Origin: DAINBT01 sp036732785
Lineage (GTDB): Bacteria; Planctomycetota; Phycisphaerae; Sedimentisphaerales; SM23-30
NCBI GenBank assembly: GCA_964537505.1
Contig: CAZICK010000069.1
Location: 1-20,668, forward strand
DNA length: 20,668 nucleotides
Direction: 5' to 3'
How positions within the stretch are numbered: position 1 is the first letter of the stretch; each line of letters begins with the position of its first letter. Shown piece by piece: positions 9,146-17,799 of this stretch. The notes beneath the pieces were generated by a model. That model saw only the letters and a program-made list of their open reading frames with translations, ran no database searches and was not told the DNA's origin. The position numbers and the translations under genes were made by a program.

Positions 9146-10420
9146 TTATTCTTCCTCCAATTTCAACTTTGCCCCTAATGACTGCATCAAACGCACATAA
9201 TCGGGAAAAGTCACATTGACCGATTCGGCGGTATCGATCGAGCTGTCTGGCTGCACAGCCATAGCCGCCAGGGTCAAAGCCATAACCACCCGGTGATCGG
9301 CATGGCCGGATAAATCGGCAGCATGCAAAGCACTTTGCCTGATCAGCAGGCCGTCGGGCAACTCCTCGATGTCGGCTCCCATCTTACCCAGTTCCGCGGC
9401 CATTACCGCGATACGGTCAGTCTCTTTCAAACGCGCTTGAGCAACATTATACAGTCTTGTCTGCCCCTGTGCAAAACATCCCGCTACCGCCATCGCCGGC
9501 AGAGCGTCGGGCGTAGCGTTCATATCAATATCCATACCCTGTAATCGGCCCGGCCGAACAGTGACTTCCAAATCGCCAAGTTCAATATCAGCTCCCATTT
9601 CTTTGAGCATCTCCACCACCGCCTTATCACCCTGAGCATCCGAGAAATCCAGGCCTTCCAGGACTATATCGGCATCCAAAATCGCTCCAGCGCACAAGAA
9701 AAAGGTTGCCGATGAGAAATCAGCCGGTATCCGCTTTCGGAATGAATGGTAGCTCTGACCGCCCGCAACGCTAAATCGGCTCATACCCTCGCGATGATAA
9801 CTTATGCCCTGCTCGTCGAGATACCTCAGCGTGATTTCCACGTAAGGCTGTTCATTCAGCTTGGTAACGTCAATTACCGAGTCGTTCGGTGCCAGCGGTG
9901 CATTAATCAGCAGCGAACTTAGATACTGGCTGCTCACCGCTTCAATACTCGTGTGGCCTCCCTTCAGTCGGCCTTGTACCACTATCGGTGCTTTGCCATT
10001 GCCTCGCGTACTGAAACAGTTGGCGCCAAGGTCGTTGAGACTGTTCAGTAATGGGCCTACCGGCCGCGACCGTGTCTGGTCGTCACCGGTAAAAACCACC
10101 GATCCCTGCCTCAACAAGGCAGCACTACCTACCGCAAAACGCAGGGTTGTACCAGAATTGCAAACGTCGATAATGTTATCGGGCGTTTGCAATTTCCCAG
10201 CCGTCCCGCCGACTCGCCAGGTATCCGCGCAGTCAATCCTCGCCCCCAACCGGCGATAGCACTGGACCGCCGCCATCGTATCAGCCGAGACCAAAGGCGC
10301 CTCGATCTCACTTTCGCCGTCGGCAAGGCTGGCCAAGGCCACCGCCCGGATGGTGTGAGACTTGGAGCCAGGCATTCTAACGCGGCCACGCAAAACGGAT
10401 TGTGTCGCTGTAAGTTTCAC
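9146..10420 (-). CDS. aroA: 3-phosphoshikimate 1-carboxyvinyltransferase (EPSP synthase)
   Basis: 424 residues, normal length. It transfers enolpyruvate from PEP to shikimate-3-phosphate. It shows PGSKSHTIRAVALASL (Lys20, Arg25), the PEP-loop equivalent NSGTTLR (88-94), GDDQTRSRPVGPLL, SSQYLSSLL, the catalytic-Asp region DALPAMAVAG (usually DEIPALAV), ARLKETDRI and DHRVVMALTLAAM. The start codon is GTG (10420-10418), with AAGG about 10 nt upstream and a plausible promoter further up. It is first in the minus-strand block, 109 bp ahead of aroC, which performs the next reaction. Confidence 0.93.
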   Translation of the reverse strand: MKLTATQSVLRGRVRMPGSKSHTIRAVALASLADGESEIEAPLVSADTMAAVQCYRRLGARIDCADTWRVGGTAGKLQTPDNIIDVCNSGTTLRFAVGSAALLRQGSVVFTGDDQTRSRPVGPLLNSLNDLGANCFSTRGNGKAPIVVQGRLKGGHTSIEAVSSQYLSSLLINAPLAPNDSVIDVTKLNEQPYVEITLRYLDEQGISYHREGMSRFSVAGGQSYHSFRKRIPADFSSATFFLCAGAILDADIVLEGLDFSDAQGDKAVVEMLKEMGADIELGDLEVTVRPGRLQGMDIDMNATPDALPAMAVAGCFAQGQTRLYNVAQARLKETDRIAVMAAELGKMGADIEELPDGLLIRQSALHAADLSGHADHRVVMALTLAAMAVQPDSSIDTAESVNVTFPDYVRLMQSLGAKLKLEEE

Positions 10421-10466
10421 AATAACAAGACCTTAGCTTCTTATAGGTAAAATCGGACAATACCTT

Positions 10467-10494
10467 ATTCTAGGTGAAGAATCGCTTTAATCAA
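10467..10494 (-). promoter_or_regulatory. Candidate sigma70-type promoter for aroA
   Basis: On the minus strand TTGATT (10494-10489) is followed after 16 bp by TAGAAT (10472-10467), about 46 bp before the aroA GTG. A 9-bp direct repeat CGCTTTAAT occurs at 10483-10491 and 10503-10511, 20 bp apart and overlapping the -35. It could be a regulator site on one face of the helix. Confidence 0.4.
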
Positions 10495-10522
10495 GAAAAA
10501 ACCGCTTTAATGGTCAGATTAT

Positions 10523-10553
10523 AACATATTTTCTGTGACATCGGAAATATGTT
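10523..10553. promoter_or_regulatory. 9-bp inverted repeat in the aroA/TetR divergent region
   Basis: AACATATTT (10523-10531) and AAATATGTT (10545-10553) are perfect inverted repeats separated by 13 bp (centre-to-centre 22 bp, about two helical turns). They lie between the divergent aroA and regulator genes. They could be a second operator, but the AT-rich arms make chance more likely than for the palindrome further down. Confidence 0.3.
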
Positions 10554-10561
10554 GTCGTTTT

Positions 10562-10601
10562 TTTTGAATCGCCGTATTATAATATGAATACGAATTCAAA
10601 A
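10562..10601. promoter_or_regulatory. Palindromic candidate operator over the -10 box of the efflux operon
   Basis: TTTTGAAT (10562-10569) and CGTATT (10573-10578) are mirrored by AATACG (10587-10592) and ATTCAAAA (10594-10601), giving 14 complementary pairs around a central ATAATATG. TATAAT at 10578-10583 sits in the centre, so a bound protein would block RNA polymerase. This is the usual arrangement for autorepression by a TetR-family protein, and the adjacent TetR gene is the natural candidate. No good -35 is seen; TTGTCG at 10552-10557 is 20 bp away. Confidence 0.5.
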
Positions 10602-10686
10602 GATGAAGCTGTCCTTATGAAGAATGTCAGGCCAAAATACCCGGAACTTGCCTGTCTTGGCAGCGTCGGAAGCAAGGATTCGCAAA

Positions 10687-11328
10687 ATGCGATCAGCAGG
10701 CTTTGTGATGGATAAAAATATAAACAGGCGAGAACGTGAAAAACTGCGTCATCGCAGAGAGATTCTCAATGCGGCGGAGGCGGTTTTTGCCGAGAAAGGT
10801 TTTCATCGGTCAACCATGGAAGACGTGGCGGCGCGTTCGGAATTTTCGGTGGGTACGCTGTACAATTGTTTTCCCGGCAAGGAAGACCTTTATCGGACTC
10901 TGATCGAACGACGTTGTAGTCAATTGCGCGACGAGGTCAACCAGGCCCTGGACCAAGCCACGGACCCGGCGGCAAGCATAAGAACTTACATCGAATCGAA
11001 AATTGACCTGTGCCTTAAATACGTTAATTTCATCACCCTTTACACGCGTGAGCGTTTGGGTGACCGGTTCAGCGACAATGAATTGTGGTGGGAGACAGTC
11101 GAGCCGATTTACGGAGATGTGATGGACCGGATGACGCGGATTTTTCAGACAGGTATCGAACAGGGTTGTTTTCGAGCGGATATGGCCCCGAATGAGATGA
11201 CCATTGCCCTGGAGGGACTTACCGACGGATTTATGTATGAATGGTTGAGGTTCCCGGACAAGTTTTCGTTCAAAGATAAACTGGAACCGATGATATGTCT
11301 ATTTTTTAAGGGGATATGCAAAGAATAA
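10687..11328 (+). CDS. TetR/AcrR-family transcriptional regulator
   Basis: 213 residues from the ATG at 10687, chosen because AAGGA lies 8 nt upstream. ATGs at 10624 and 10708 are in frame and possible; family members normally start just before the RREREKLRHRREIL segment. The N-terminal helix-turn-helix is clear: REILNAAEAVFAEKGF, then STMEDVAARSEFSVGTLYNCFPGKEDLY. The C-terminal ligand-binding part (~90-213) is helical and not specific enough to name an inducer. It is the first gene of the efflux operon and overlaps the next by one base (TAATG). It therefore probably represses the pump and itself through the palindrome at 10562-10601, which is inferred from position. Confidence 0.9.
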   Translation: MRSAGFVMDKNINRREREKLRHRREILNAAEAVFAEKGFHRSTMEDVAARSEFSVGTLYNCFPGKEDLYRTLIERRCSQLRDEVNQALDQATDPAASIRTYIESKIDLCLKYVNFITLYTRERLGDRFSDNELWWETVEPIYGDVMDRMTRIFQTGIEQGCFRADMAPNEMTIALEGLTDGFMYEWLRFPDKFSFKDKLEPMICLFFKGICKE

Positions 11329-12899
11329 TGCAAACAAATATAAAACAGTTTGCTTTTTTGTGCTTGTGTATTTTTTGGCTTGGCCTTAGCGGTTGCAGTT
11401 CTGAGCAGGTTGCCCGTGATATCCAAAAGAATCGCCAGGTACGCTACGAGACTTTTTTGCGGTCCGGCGGTGAAACGGGCAGTCCCGATATGGAAGCTGC
11501 GGTTGGACGAGTGAGTCTGGATGACTGCATAGAACTGGCCTTGAAACACAACAAGCAGGTACAGATCGCTAAACTGAGCCTTCTGGAAGCTAAGGGTCAA
11601 ATTACCGAGGCTGTCTCCACGGCCCTACCCAAGGCTTCGTTTACCGGCACAGGCATGCGCAATGACAGCAGCAGTTTTTTCAGTCAAAAAGAAACATACG
11701 AGTTGGGGCTTCTGGTCAGGCAGCCGCTTTATCTGGGTGGTCTGGCCGGCGCCGCCCTGGATGCGGCCCGCGTTTTTGCGTATCAGAAACAACAGCAATT
11801 GCGTATGGTAATGCAGGCGGTTCATTTTCAGGTACGCCAGAAATATCTGGCTGCCCTGTTAGCCGAGGAACTTATTGAGGTATCCCGTCAGGCCAAACGC
11901 GACGCTGAGAAGCTCCTGGCCGACACAAAAAAGAAACTACGTTACGGTACGGAAACACGATTTGAAGTACTACGCAACGAGGTTCGTCTTAATGCCATCG
12001 AGGCAACGCTCATTCACCGTCAAAACGCATCGCGACTGGCTTTGACTGAATTGCTTAACGTATTGGGCGTATCGCAGACCAGTCAGGTAGAATTAGCGGA
12101 CAAACTTTCCCATAAAACTATTGAAACTGCGGCTGGTGAATGTTTCTCTATAGCTATGCAGCAACGGCCCGACCTGCTGATCGGCGAAGCAAACATCCGC
12201 CTGGCCCAGGACAACGTCAAAGCCGAGCAGGCCGGAGATCGGCCCAAGGTATATCTGCAGGGCAGCTACCAAAGAAGCTATCCGGGCTTTGCGGCGAACT
12301 TCAGTAAATTGGGGGGAATGGGGGGCTCCGAGGATGATGGCGGTGATGGCGGCGGCGGTTTTGGTGATCTTGGCGGCAAGCAATGGGACCGTGTGATGAG
12401 CGGCGGTTTGGTCGTGGAGTGGCCTCTTTTTGATGGCTTTGCCACGCGCGGGCGAATCGTAAAGGCCGAGGCAATCTTACAACAGCAGGAGGTGGCTCTG
12501 GAAAAGCTGGAGCAGCAAGTGCAATTTGAGATTACCCAGGCAATACTGAACATGGAAAGCAGTGAAAAATTCGTGCAGTCGCAGATTGGTAACGTGGCCA
12601 ATGCCGAGGAAGCCCTGCGGCTGGCTCAGGTGGGCTTTCATGAGGGAACGAGTTCTTCGCTGGATGTGATTTCGGCGGAGCTGGCACTGTCTCAGGCACG
12701 GGCGGACTATAACCAGGCAGTGCACGATTATCAACTGGCACAATTGAGTCTCAATTCAGCCATGGGCGCCCTGGGTGAGGAAACTATCCATACGGTCGCC
12801 GATTCTGATGGTTCCCGCGAACCGACAGACGACAAGGTTGCGGCGGACAGTACGACCGAGACGGATGATAACACTAAAATCGAGGATTCTGAAAAATGA
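11328..12899 (+). CDS. TolC-family outer-membrane efflux lipoprotein
   Basis: 523 residues from the ATG at 11328, which overlaps the regulator stop as TAATG, a coupling arrangement. An ATG at 11316 is in frame, but its AAGGGG is only 2 nt away. The signal peptide ends in the lipobox LSGC (Cys23), so the mature protein is probably lipidated. The body shows the two-fold repeat of outer-membrane efflux proteins: long amphipathic helices (QQQLRMVMQAVHFQVRQKYL, KLLADTKKKLRYGTETRFEV; second half GNVANAEEALRLAQVGFHEG, SSLDVISAELALSQARADYN). It would form the trimeric exit duct. A Gly/Asp-rich loop (~329-351, with GGSEDDGGDGGGGFGDLGG) is unusual, and the C-terminus is an acidic Thr/Asp-rich tail. It overlaps the adaptor gene by 4 bp. 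Confidence 0.9.
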   Translation: MQTNIKQFAFLCLCIFWLGLSGCSSEQVARDIQKNRQVRYETFLRSGGETGSPDMEAAVGRVSLDDCIELALKHNKQVQIAKLSLLEAKGQITEAVSTALPKASFTGTGMRNDSSSFFSQKETYELGLLVRQPLYLGGLAGAALDAARVFAYQKQQQLRMVMQAVHFQVRQKYLAALLAEELIEVSRQAKRDAEKLLADTKKKLRYGTETRFEVLRNEVRLNAIEATLIHRQNASRLALTELLNVLGVSQTSQVELADKLSHKTIETAAGECFSIAMQQRPDLLIGEANIRLAQDNVKAEQAGDRPKVYLQGSYQRSYPGFAANFSKLGGMGGSEDDGGDGGGGFGDLGGKQWDRVMSGGLVVEWPLFDGFATRGRIVKAEAILQQQEVALEKLEQQVQFEITQAILNMESSEKFVQSQIGNVANAEEALRLAQVGFHEGTSSSLDVISAELALSQARADYNQAVHDYQLAQLSLNSAMGALGEETIHTVADSDGSREPTDDKVAADSTTETDDNTKIEDSEK

Positions 12900-14149
12900 A
12901 GAAATGGATTATTCTAATCATTATCGTATTGATTCTGGGTGCCGCGACCATGTATCGAATCCATATATTGGCAGCCACTCAACCGGCCGAGAGCATTGAC
13001 AAGGCACAGCAACGTGATGGCATACCTGTTCGGGTTGTTGCGGTTCGGCGCGAGGACCTCAAAGAAACCATTGCTATCAGCGGTTCGATAAGACCGTTTC
13101 AGCAAATCAATATAGTCCCAACCATTACCGAACGTATCGCCAGGATTCACGTCAGCACCGGCCAGAAAGTCGCCAAAGGTGATATTCTGGTTAGTCTGGA
13201 TGACACCAAAAGCAAACTTGCTTTAGCGGCGGCTGGGGCTTCCGAGGCCCAGGCCCGCCAACAACTCACTCTTCTACAAAACGGCTCACGTCCGGAAGAG
13301 ATCGAAGCTGCCGAGGCTATGGTGGAACAGGCCCGAGCCGCATTTGAACGGCAGGAAATCGAGCTTAAACGGCAACGGCAACTGTATAAAGAAGAAGTTA
13401 CCACGCTGCAAAGACTCGAAGACATTGAAGCAGGTTACAGTAGTGCCAAGGCTGCCCTGGAAGCCGCCCAGGCGCAGTATAAATTGATCGAAAAAGGTCC
13501 GCGTGAAGAGGATATCAGGATTGCCGAAGCAAGGCTGGATTTAGCTGAAACAGGTTTGGCTCAGGCTCGCAAAAACCTGGATGACCACTACCTAAACGCT
13601 CCTTTCGACGGTGTGGTCAGTCTTAAAAATCTCGAGCCTGGCGCTATTGCGGAAATGAATCAAACCGTCATTTTCCAATTGGCCGATTGCGCTAGAGTGT
13701 ATCTGGACCTGAACGTTTCCGAACTATATATATCGAAAATATCCGTGCGAATGCAGGTCAAAGTTACGGTTGATGCGCTGCCGGGTAAAGACTTCACCGG
13801 CACTATCGCTGAAATCAATCCCATCGCGAACACGACAGATCGCTCTTACGTTACGCGAATCCTCATTGAAAATGAAGAAGGGCTGTTACGCCCGGGCATG
13901 TTCGCACGGGGCCACATTGTTATAAAAGACATCAAACAGGCCCTTGTTGTCCCCTCCGATGCCTTACACGGTATTGATGGTGAAAACTGGGTACTTGTCG
14001 TTGATGAGACACTCACCGCCCGTCGCCGGGAAATTACAGTGGACGGCCTGTTTGACGGTTTGGTCGTGGTAATTGAGGGGCTTAGCGAAGGGGAAAAGAT
14101 CATTACGCTGAGTCAGGATGTTCAACCAGGTAACAAGGTTAAGCTATGA
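12896..14149 (+). CDS. RND efflux periplasmic adaptor (HlyD/MFP family)
   Basis: 417 residues. It bridges the inner-membrane RND pump and the TolC-like duct. There is one N-terminal hydrophobic segment (residues ~4-22, WIILIIIVLILGAATMY) that acts as signal or anchor. The lipoyl half-motif IHVSTGQKVAKGDILVSLDD is near 86-105, followed by a coiled-coil hairpin (~108-205, rich in Ala, Glu and Arg) containing the repeated phrases LLQNGSRPEEIEAAEAMVE and IEKGPREEDIRIAEARLD. The second lipoyl half is LNAPFDGVVSLKNLEPGAI. β-barrel and membrane-proximal domains follow (VKVTVDALPGKDFTGTIAEI; RREITVDGLFDGLVVVIEGL). It overlaps the genes on both sides by 4 bp (ATGA), so translation is coupled. Confidence 0.92.
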   Translation: MKKWIILIIIVLILGAATMYRIHILAATQPAESIDKAQQRDGIPVRVVAVRREDLKETIAISGSIRPFQQINIVPTITERIARIHVSTGQKVAKGDILVSLDDTKSKLALAAAGASEAQARQQLTLLQNGSRPEEIEAAEAMVEQARAAFERQEIELKRQRQLYKEEVTTLQRLEDIEAGYSSAKAALEAAQAQYKLIEKGPREEDIRIAEARLDLAETGLAQARKNLDDHYLNAPFDGVVSLKNLEPGAIAEMNQTVIFQLADCARVYLDLNVSELYISKISVRMQVKVTVDALPGKDFTGTIAEINPIANTTDRSYVTRILIENEEGLLRPGMFARGHIVIKDIKQALVVPSDALHGIDGENWVLVVDETLTARRREITVDGLFDGLVVVIEGLSEGEKIITLSQDVQPGNKVKL

Positions 14150-17100
14150 AAATAATTGAAACCAGCATTGCAAAGCCGGTACTGGTAACAATGATAATAC
14201 TGGCCATGGCGGGAATCGGCGTCTTTTGCTACTTACAGTCGGCACGCGAGCTTTTTCCCGATGTGGAATTCCCCGTCGTAACTGTTACTACATACTACGA
14301 GGGTGCCGGTCCGGATGAGGTCGAACAACTCATCAGCAAAGAGCTTGAAGACGAGATCAGCACAGTAGAGGGAATCAAACACCTTAGGAGCATCTCTCAG
14401 CAGGGTCTCAGCCTGGTCATGGCGGAGTTTTATCTTGAAATGGATGTTGACGTGGCCGCTGCGGACGTCCGGGCCAAGGTAAATCTCGTACGCAATCAGT
14501 TGCCGGAAGAAGCCAAAGACCCCATCGTAATGAAATTCGATTTTAATGCTCAGCCGATTATGCAACTGTCGGTTTCGGCGTCCCGCTCGCTGCGGGAGGT
14601 GTTCCAGATGTCCGACAAACGCATTAAGGACCGTATCTCCACCGTCCCGGACGTGGCTTCGGTTACTATCATCGGCGGAGAGGAACGCGAAATACACATC
14701 CTGGCAAATCAGCAGCGCCTGCGATCAGAAGGCCTGAGCATCACTAATGTCGTGGCCGCGGTCGCCGCGGCAAATATCGAATCACCCGGCGGACACATCA
14801 GTCAAAATTCACGCGAATATAATATCCGTCTAAGGGGGAAATTCACTAACCTCGATGATATCCGCAATCTAAGGATTATGACCCCTTTTGGACAAAGCGT
14901 CTATCTGCGAGACATTGCCGAGGTAAGAGACTCCTTCAAGGAAATCCGAGAAAGGGTTCGTGCTGACGGCAGGGTCTGCGTAGGAATGTCCGTTCAGAAG
15001 CGGGCCGGCGGTAATACCATCGCGGTCGATACAGCCGTAAGAAAACAACTAAAAGAGCTTAAAAAGATACTTCCGGACGACTATGAAATCCTGATTCAGG
15101 ACGAACAGGCCACATGGATAACCTCATCCATCCGCAATGTATTCGAGGATATGGGGGTCGGCATCATTCTAACCGCCATCGCCCTGTTTTTGTTTCTGCA
15201 TAGCTTTCGCGCAGTCCTTATTATCTCGCTGACTATGCCCATCTCAGTCGTGGCGACTTTTATCTTAATGTACCTGATGGGCATGAGTATGAACATGATG
15301 AGCCTGATGGGCCTGGCGATGACCATCGGCGTACTGGTCGACAACGCCATCCTTGTTCTCGAAAACGTTGTCCGCTATCTTCACCTGGGCCATCGTAGCG
15401 ATCAGGCGGCGATTGAGGGAACAACCGAAATCGCCATGGCCGTTTCCAGCACCACGCTTACTAACGTGGTCGTCTTTGTCCCAATCGCCTTTATGGGCGG
15501 CATTGTGGGGCAATTCTTCAAGGACTTTGGCCTCACCACCGTTTTCGCTACAATTGTTTCTCTTTTTATTTCCTTCACCTTGGCGCCAATGTTGGCCTCC
15601 AAACTGCTCAGCAAGGAAAACACTGAATTTACCGGCAGCGGCCTGTTCCAGCGATTCGGTCGTGCCTTTGATCTTGGCCTTCAGCATTTCCGTACAGGTT
15701 ACACCAACTCCCTGGACTGGTTTCTGCGCCATCGCGCAATCTCAGTTATTTTAGTGATATTATTGCTGTTCGGTTCGTTTCTCCTAACCGGATTTATCGG
15801 ATCCGAATTTATTACTAATATGGACCAGGGCAAATTCGCGATCACACTGGAAATGCCTGTCGGTTCTCGTTTTGAGGAGACCGACCAGGCCACCGCATTA
15901 GTTGAATCCGTATTAGCCGATAAAAACGTGTTGCCTGAACTGGTCTCGATGTACTCTTCCATTGGCCGCCTCACTGGCGGAGAAATTGGCGGATCAAGCC
16001 AATCCGTCAACATCGCCCAGATAAACGTCAGACTTACAGATAAAACTCAGCGAAGCCTACGCACAAATGAGATTATGGCCCGCCTGCGGCCGGTATTGGC
16101 TAAGGCACATATCCCTGGAGCGAGTATCAAGCTGCTGGAAATCAGTGGCGGCGGAGGCGGTGAGGCGCCTGTGCAGGTGGAAATCATGGGCGATAACATT
16201 AACCGTATCAACGAATTCGCTCACAAAACTATGGCGATTATGTCTGACCCAAACCGTGTCCCAGGTGCCATTGATATTGACACTAACTATCGATTGGGAC
16301 AACCTGAAATTCATATTGTGCCTGACCGCGAAAAGTGCCGCGACAATCTTGTCGATACACGATTCCTCACCCAGGTGGTAGCGGCCACCTTTGAGGGACT
16401 TATTATCAGCGAGTACCGCGAAGGAGCGTTTAATTATGACATCCGCGTCAAGGCCGATGAACTGTCACGCAAAACTCTCGGAGATATCGAGGAAGTAACC
16501 GTTATGAATCAACAAGGAAAGCTCATCCCCCTGCCGGAAGTGGCCGCCATCAAGCAGACCACCGGCCCATCCCAGTTATTTCGCAAAAATCGCCAGAGTA
16601 TGATTACCGTCAGTTGCGATGCCAGCGGTCGAAGCTCCGGTCAGGTCGTTTCCGCGATCGACACACATATCAAGCCATTGTTGGCCGAATACCCTGACAT
16701 TAACATCTTTTACGGCGGCGAAATCGAAAGGATGCAGGAAAGTTTCACGCGTATGGGCGTAGCCCTGATTATGGCCGTATCACTGACTTATATGCTGCTG
16801 GCGGCACTGCTGGAGTCATTCACACAGCCACTGATTATCATGCTTTCTCTGCCGTTGAGTCTGATTGGAGTATTTGGCAGTCTGTTCCTGATGGGCGGCA
16901 CTTTCTCGATCTTTTCGATTATGTCGATCATTATGCTGGTTGGACTGGTTGTTAACAACAGCATTATTATACTTGACTATGTCAATACTTTACGCCGCCA
17001 GGGCAAGAACCGCCATGATGCCATTATCGAGTCCGGCTCCATCCGTCTGCGTCCGATCCTGATGACCAATCTCACAACGGTCGTGGCAATGATCCCGCTG

Positions 17101-17292
17101 GCGATGGGAATGGGCTGGGGCGGTGAGATGCGAGCACCTATGGCCATGGTTATGATCGGCGGACTGATCGCTGGCGGCGGCATGGGACTGCTGATCGTAC
17201 CGGTTATTTACACACTCTCCGACGACTTCAACAACTGGGCCAAGCGACTGCTGCACATAAAACCCAAGCCCGCAGGAACCGAAACCAAATAG
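14146..17292 (+). CDS. RND multidrug-type efflux transporter (AcrB/HAE family)
   Basis: 1048 residues, the standard AcrB length. It is an inner-membrane proton-driven trimer exporting substrates through the adaptor and the outer-membrane duct. It starts MKIIETSIAKPVLVTMIILA (TM1) with the usual FPDVEFPVVTVTTYYEGAGPDEVE. The TM4 proton-relay site is GVLVDNAILVLENV (Asp399, Asn400) where AcrB has two Asp. TM10 has VVNNSIIILDYVN where AcrB has Lys. These substitutions are common in other HAE-type pumps but show it is not an AcrB ortholog. Heavy-metal (CusA) pumps have different TM4 sequences, so organic substrates are more likely. It is the last gene of the operon, overlapping the adaptor by 4 bp. 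Confidence 0.94.
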   Translation: MKIIETSIAKPVLVTMIILAMAGIGVFCYLQSARELFPDVEFPVVTVTTYYEGAGPDEVEQLISKELEDEISTVEGIKHLRSISQQGLSLVMAEFYLEMDVDVAAADVRAKVNLVRNQLPEEAKDPIVMKFDFNAQPIMQLSVSASRSLREVFQMSDKRIKDRISTVPDVASVTIIGGEEREIHILANQQRLRSEGLSITNVVAAVAAANIESPGGHISQNSREYNIRLRGKFTNLDDIRNLRIMTPFGQSVYLRDIAEVRDSFKEIRERVRADGRVCVGMSVQKRAGGNTIAVDTAVRKQLKELKKILPDDYEILIQDEQATWITSSIRNVFEDMGVGIILTAIALFLFLHSFRAVLIISLTMPISVVATFILMYLMGMSMNMMSLMGLAMTIGVLVDNAILVLENVVRYLHLGHRSDQAAIEGTTEIAMAVSSTTLTNVVVFVPIAFMGGIVGQFFKDFGLTTVFATIVSLFISFTLAPMLASKLLSKENTEFTGSGLFQRFGRAFDLGLQHFRTGYTNSLDWFLRHRAISVILVILLLFGSFLLTGFIGSEFITNMDQGKFAITLEMPVGSRFEETDQATALVESVLADKNVLPELVSMYSSIGRLTGGEIGGSSQSVNIAQINVRLTDKTQRSLRTNEIMARLRPVLAKAHIPGASIKLLEISGGGGGEAPVQVEIMGDNINRINEFAHKTMAIMSDPNRVPGAIDIDTNYRLGQPEIHIVPDREKCRDNLVDTRFLTQVVAATFEGLIISEYREGAFNYDIRVKADELSRKTLGDIEEVTVMNQQGKLIPLPEVAAIKQTTGPSQLFRKNRQSMITVSCDASGRSSGQVVSAIDTHIKPLLAEYPDINIFYGGEIERMQESFTRMGVALIMAVSLTYMLLAALLESFTQPLIIMLSLPLSLIGVFGSLFLMGGTFSIFSIMSIIMLVGLVVNNSIIILDYVNTLRRQGKNRHDAIIESGSIRLRPILMTNLTTVVAMIPLAMGMGWGGEMRAPMAMVMIGGLIAGGGMGLLIVPVIYTLSDDFNNWAKRLLHIKPKPAGTETK

Positions 17293-17307
17293 GGTTATGT
17301 GAGATTT

Positions 17308-17327
17308 TGTACCAGGGTACACTTTTT
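17308..17327 (+). terminator. Weak intrinsic terminator after the RND gene
   Basis: TGTAC (17308-17312), loop CAGG, GTACA (17317-17321), then CTTTTT. It lies 16 bp after the RND stop codon and before the oppositely oriented rnpB. The stem is only 5 bp, so confidence is modest. Confidence 0.4.
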
Positions 17328-17357
17328 GGTGACCATTTCCCACGCAATTTCACCCGT

Positions 17358-17375
17358 AAAAAAACAAAAGAAAAA
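17358..17375 (-). terminator. T-rich tract ending RNase P RNA
   Basis: Directly after the 3' strand of helix P1, the minus strand reads TTTTTCTTTTGTTTTTTT. The stable P1 stem followed by this U-tract is a plausible factor-independent end of rnpB, with processing back to P1. Confidence 0.5.
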
Positions 17376-17787
17376 GAGTGGACGCGTAAGCCGAGTTCTG
17401 TTTGCCCCGCACTAATTTCTACGTCGGACGCCTCAAACGCAGAAATTAGTGCGGGCCAGGCGGTCATTTATCTGGACCGACGGTTACCCGCCGGCTCGCC
17501 TTGCGGCAGCGGCCTACCCGAGCCTCAATTGTGCCGGGCCGACACATCGGCTCTGTTTAGCCTTGCAGGAGGTGGGGTTTACCATGCCGACGATGTCACC
17601 ATCGCCGCGGTGCGCTCTTACCGCACCATTTCACCCTTACCTGTGTCCGTAACGGACCATCGGCGGTGTGTTTTCTGTGGCACTTTCCCGGGGATCGCTC
17701 CCGGTGGCTGTTAACCATCACCTTGCCCTGCCCTGCTCGGACTTTCCTCACACGCATATAGCGCGAGCGACCGCCACGTCCACTCCT
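17376..17787 (-). ncRNA. rnpB: RNase P RNA (class A), with an extra hairpin in J2/4
   Basis: This is the catalytic RNA that trims 5' leaders from tRNA precursors. P1 is GAGTGGACG (17785-17777) with CGTCCACTC (17384-17376), 9 perfect pairs. P2 is GGCGGTC (17775-17769) with GACCGCC (17465-17459). The conserved core is present: GAGGAAAGTCCG and GCAGGGCA on the 5' side, GGTAAGGGTGAAATGGTGCG and GGTAAACCCCACC in the middle, and ACAGAACTCGGCTTA on the 3' side with the P4 strand. The RNA is ~412 nt against 377 in E. coli. Most of the excess is ~53 nt between the 3' strand of P2 and the universal ACAGAA (17401-17396), a junction of only about 4 nt in E. coli. It lies convergent with the efflux operon. 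Confidence 0.95.
17402..17458 (-). mobile_element. Hairpin insert in J2/4 of RNase P RNA (family copy 1)
   Basis: CCCGCACTAATTTCT (17406-17420) and AGAAATTAGTGCGGG (17441-17455) are perfect 15-bp inverted repeats. In the RNA the stem extends by three more pairs (GCG/CGU) to about 18 bp with a 14-nt loop. The arms share CCGCACTAATTTC and AAATTAGTGCGGG with the helix-45 insert of 23S rRNA. On the plus strand the interior CGGAC…CTC also matches that copy, so this copy probably sits antisense to its host RNA. Confidence 0.8.
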
Positions 17788-17793
17788 GCGTAT

Positions 17794-17799
17794 ATTATA
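17794..17799 (-). promoter_or_regulatory. Likely -10 box of rnpB
   Basis: TATAAT (17799-17794, minus strand) lies 7-9 nt before the first base of P1, so transcription would begin at or next to the mature 5' end (A17787 or G17785). A convincing -35 is not seen. The -35 zone holds a small inverted repeat (GCTGA/TCAGC, 17810-17823). Confidence 0.5.

Noticed and set aside
14146..17292. Heavy-metal (CusA-type) RND pump
   Set aside because: TM4 reads VDNAILVLEN rather than the CusA-type sequence, and there is no metal-related gene nearby; an HAE-type pump fits better.
17307..17714. 135-codon ORF (+) over the RNase P RNA gene
   Set aside because: The segment is fully explained by the conserved RNase P RNA on the minus strand.
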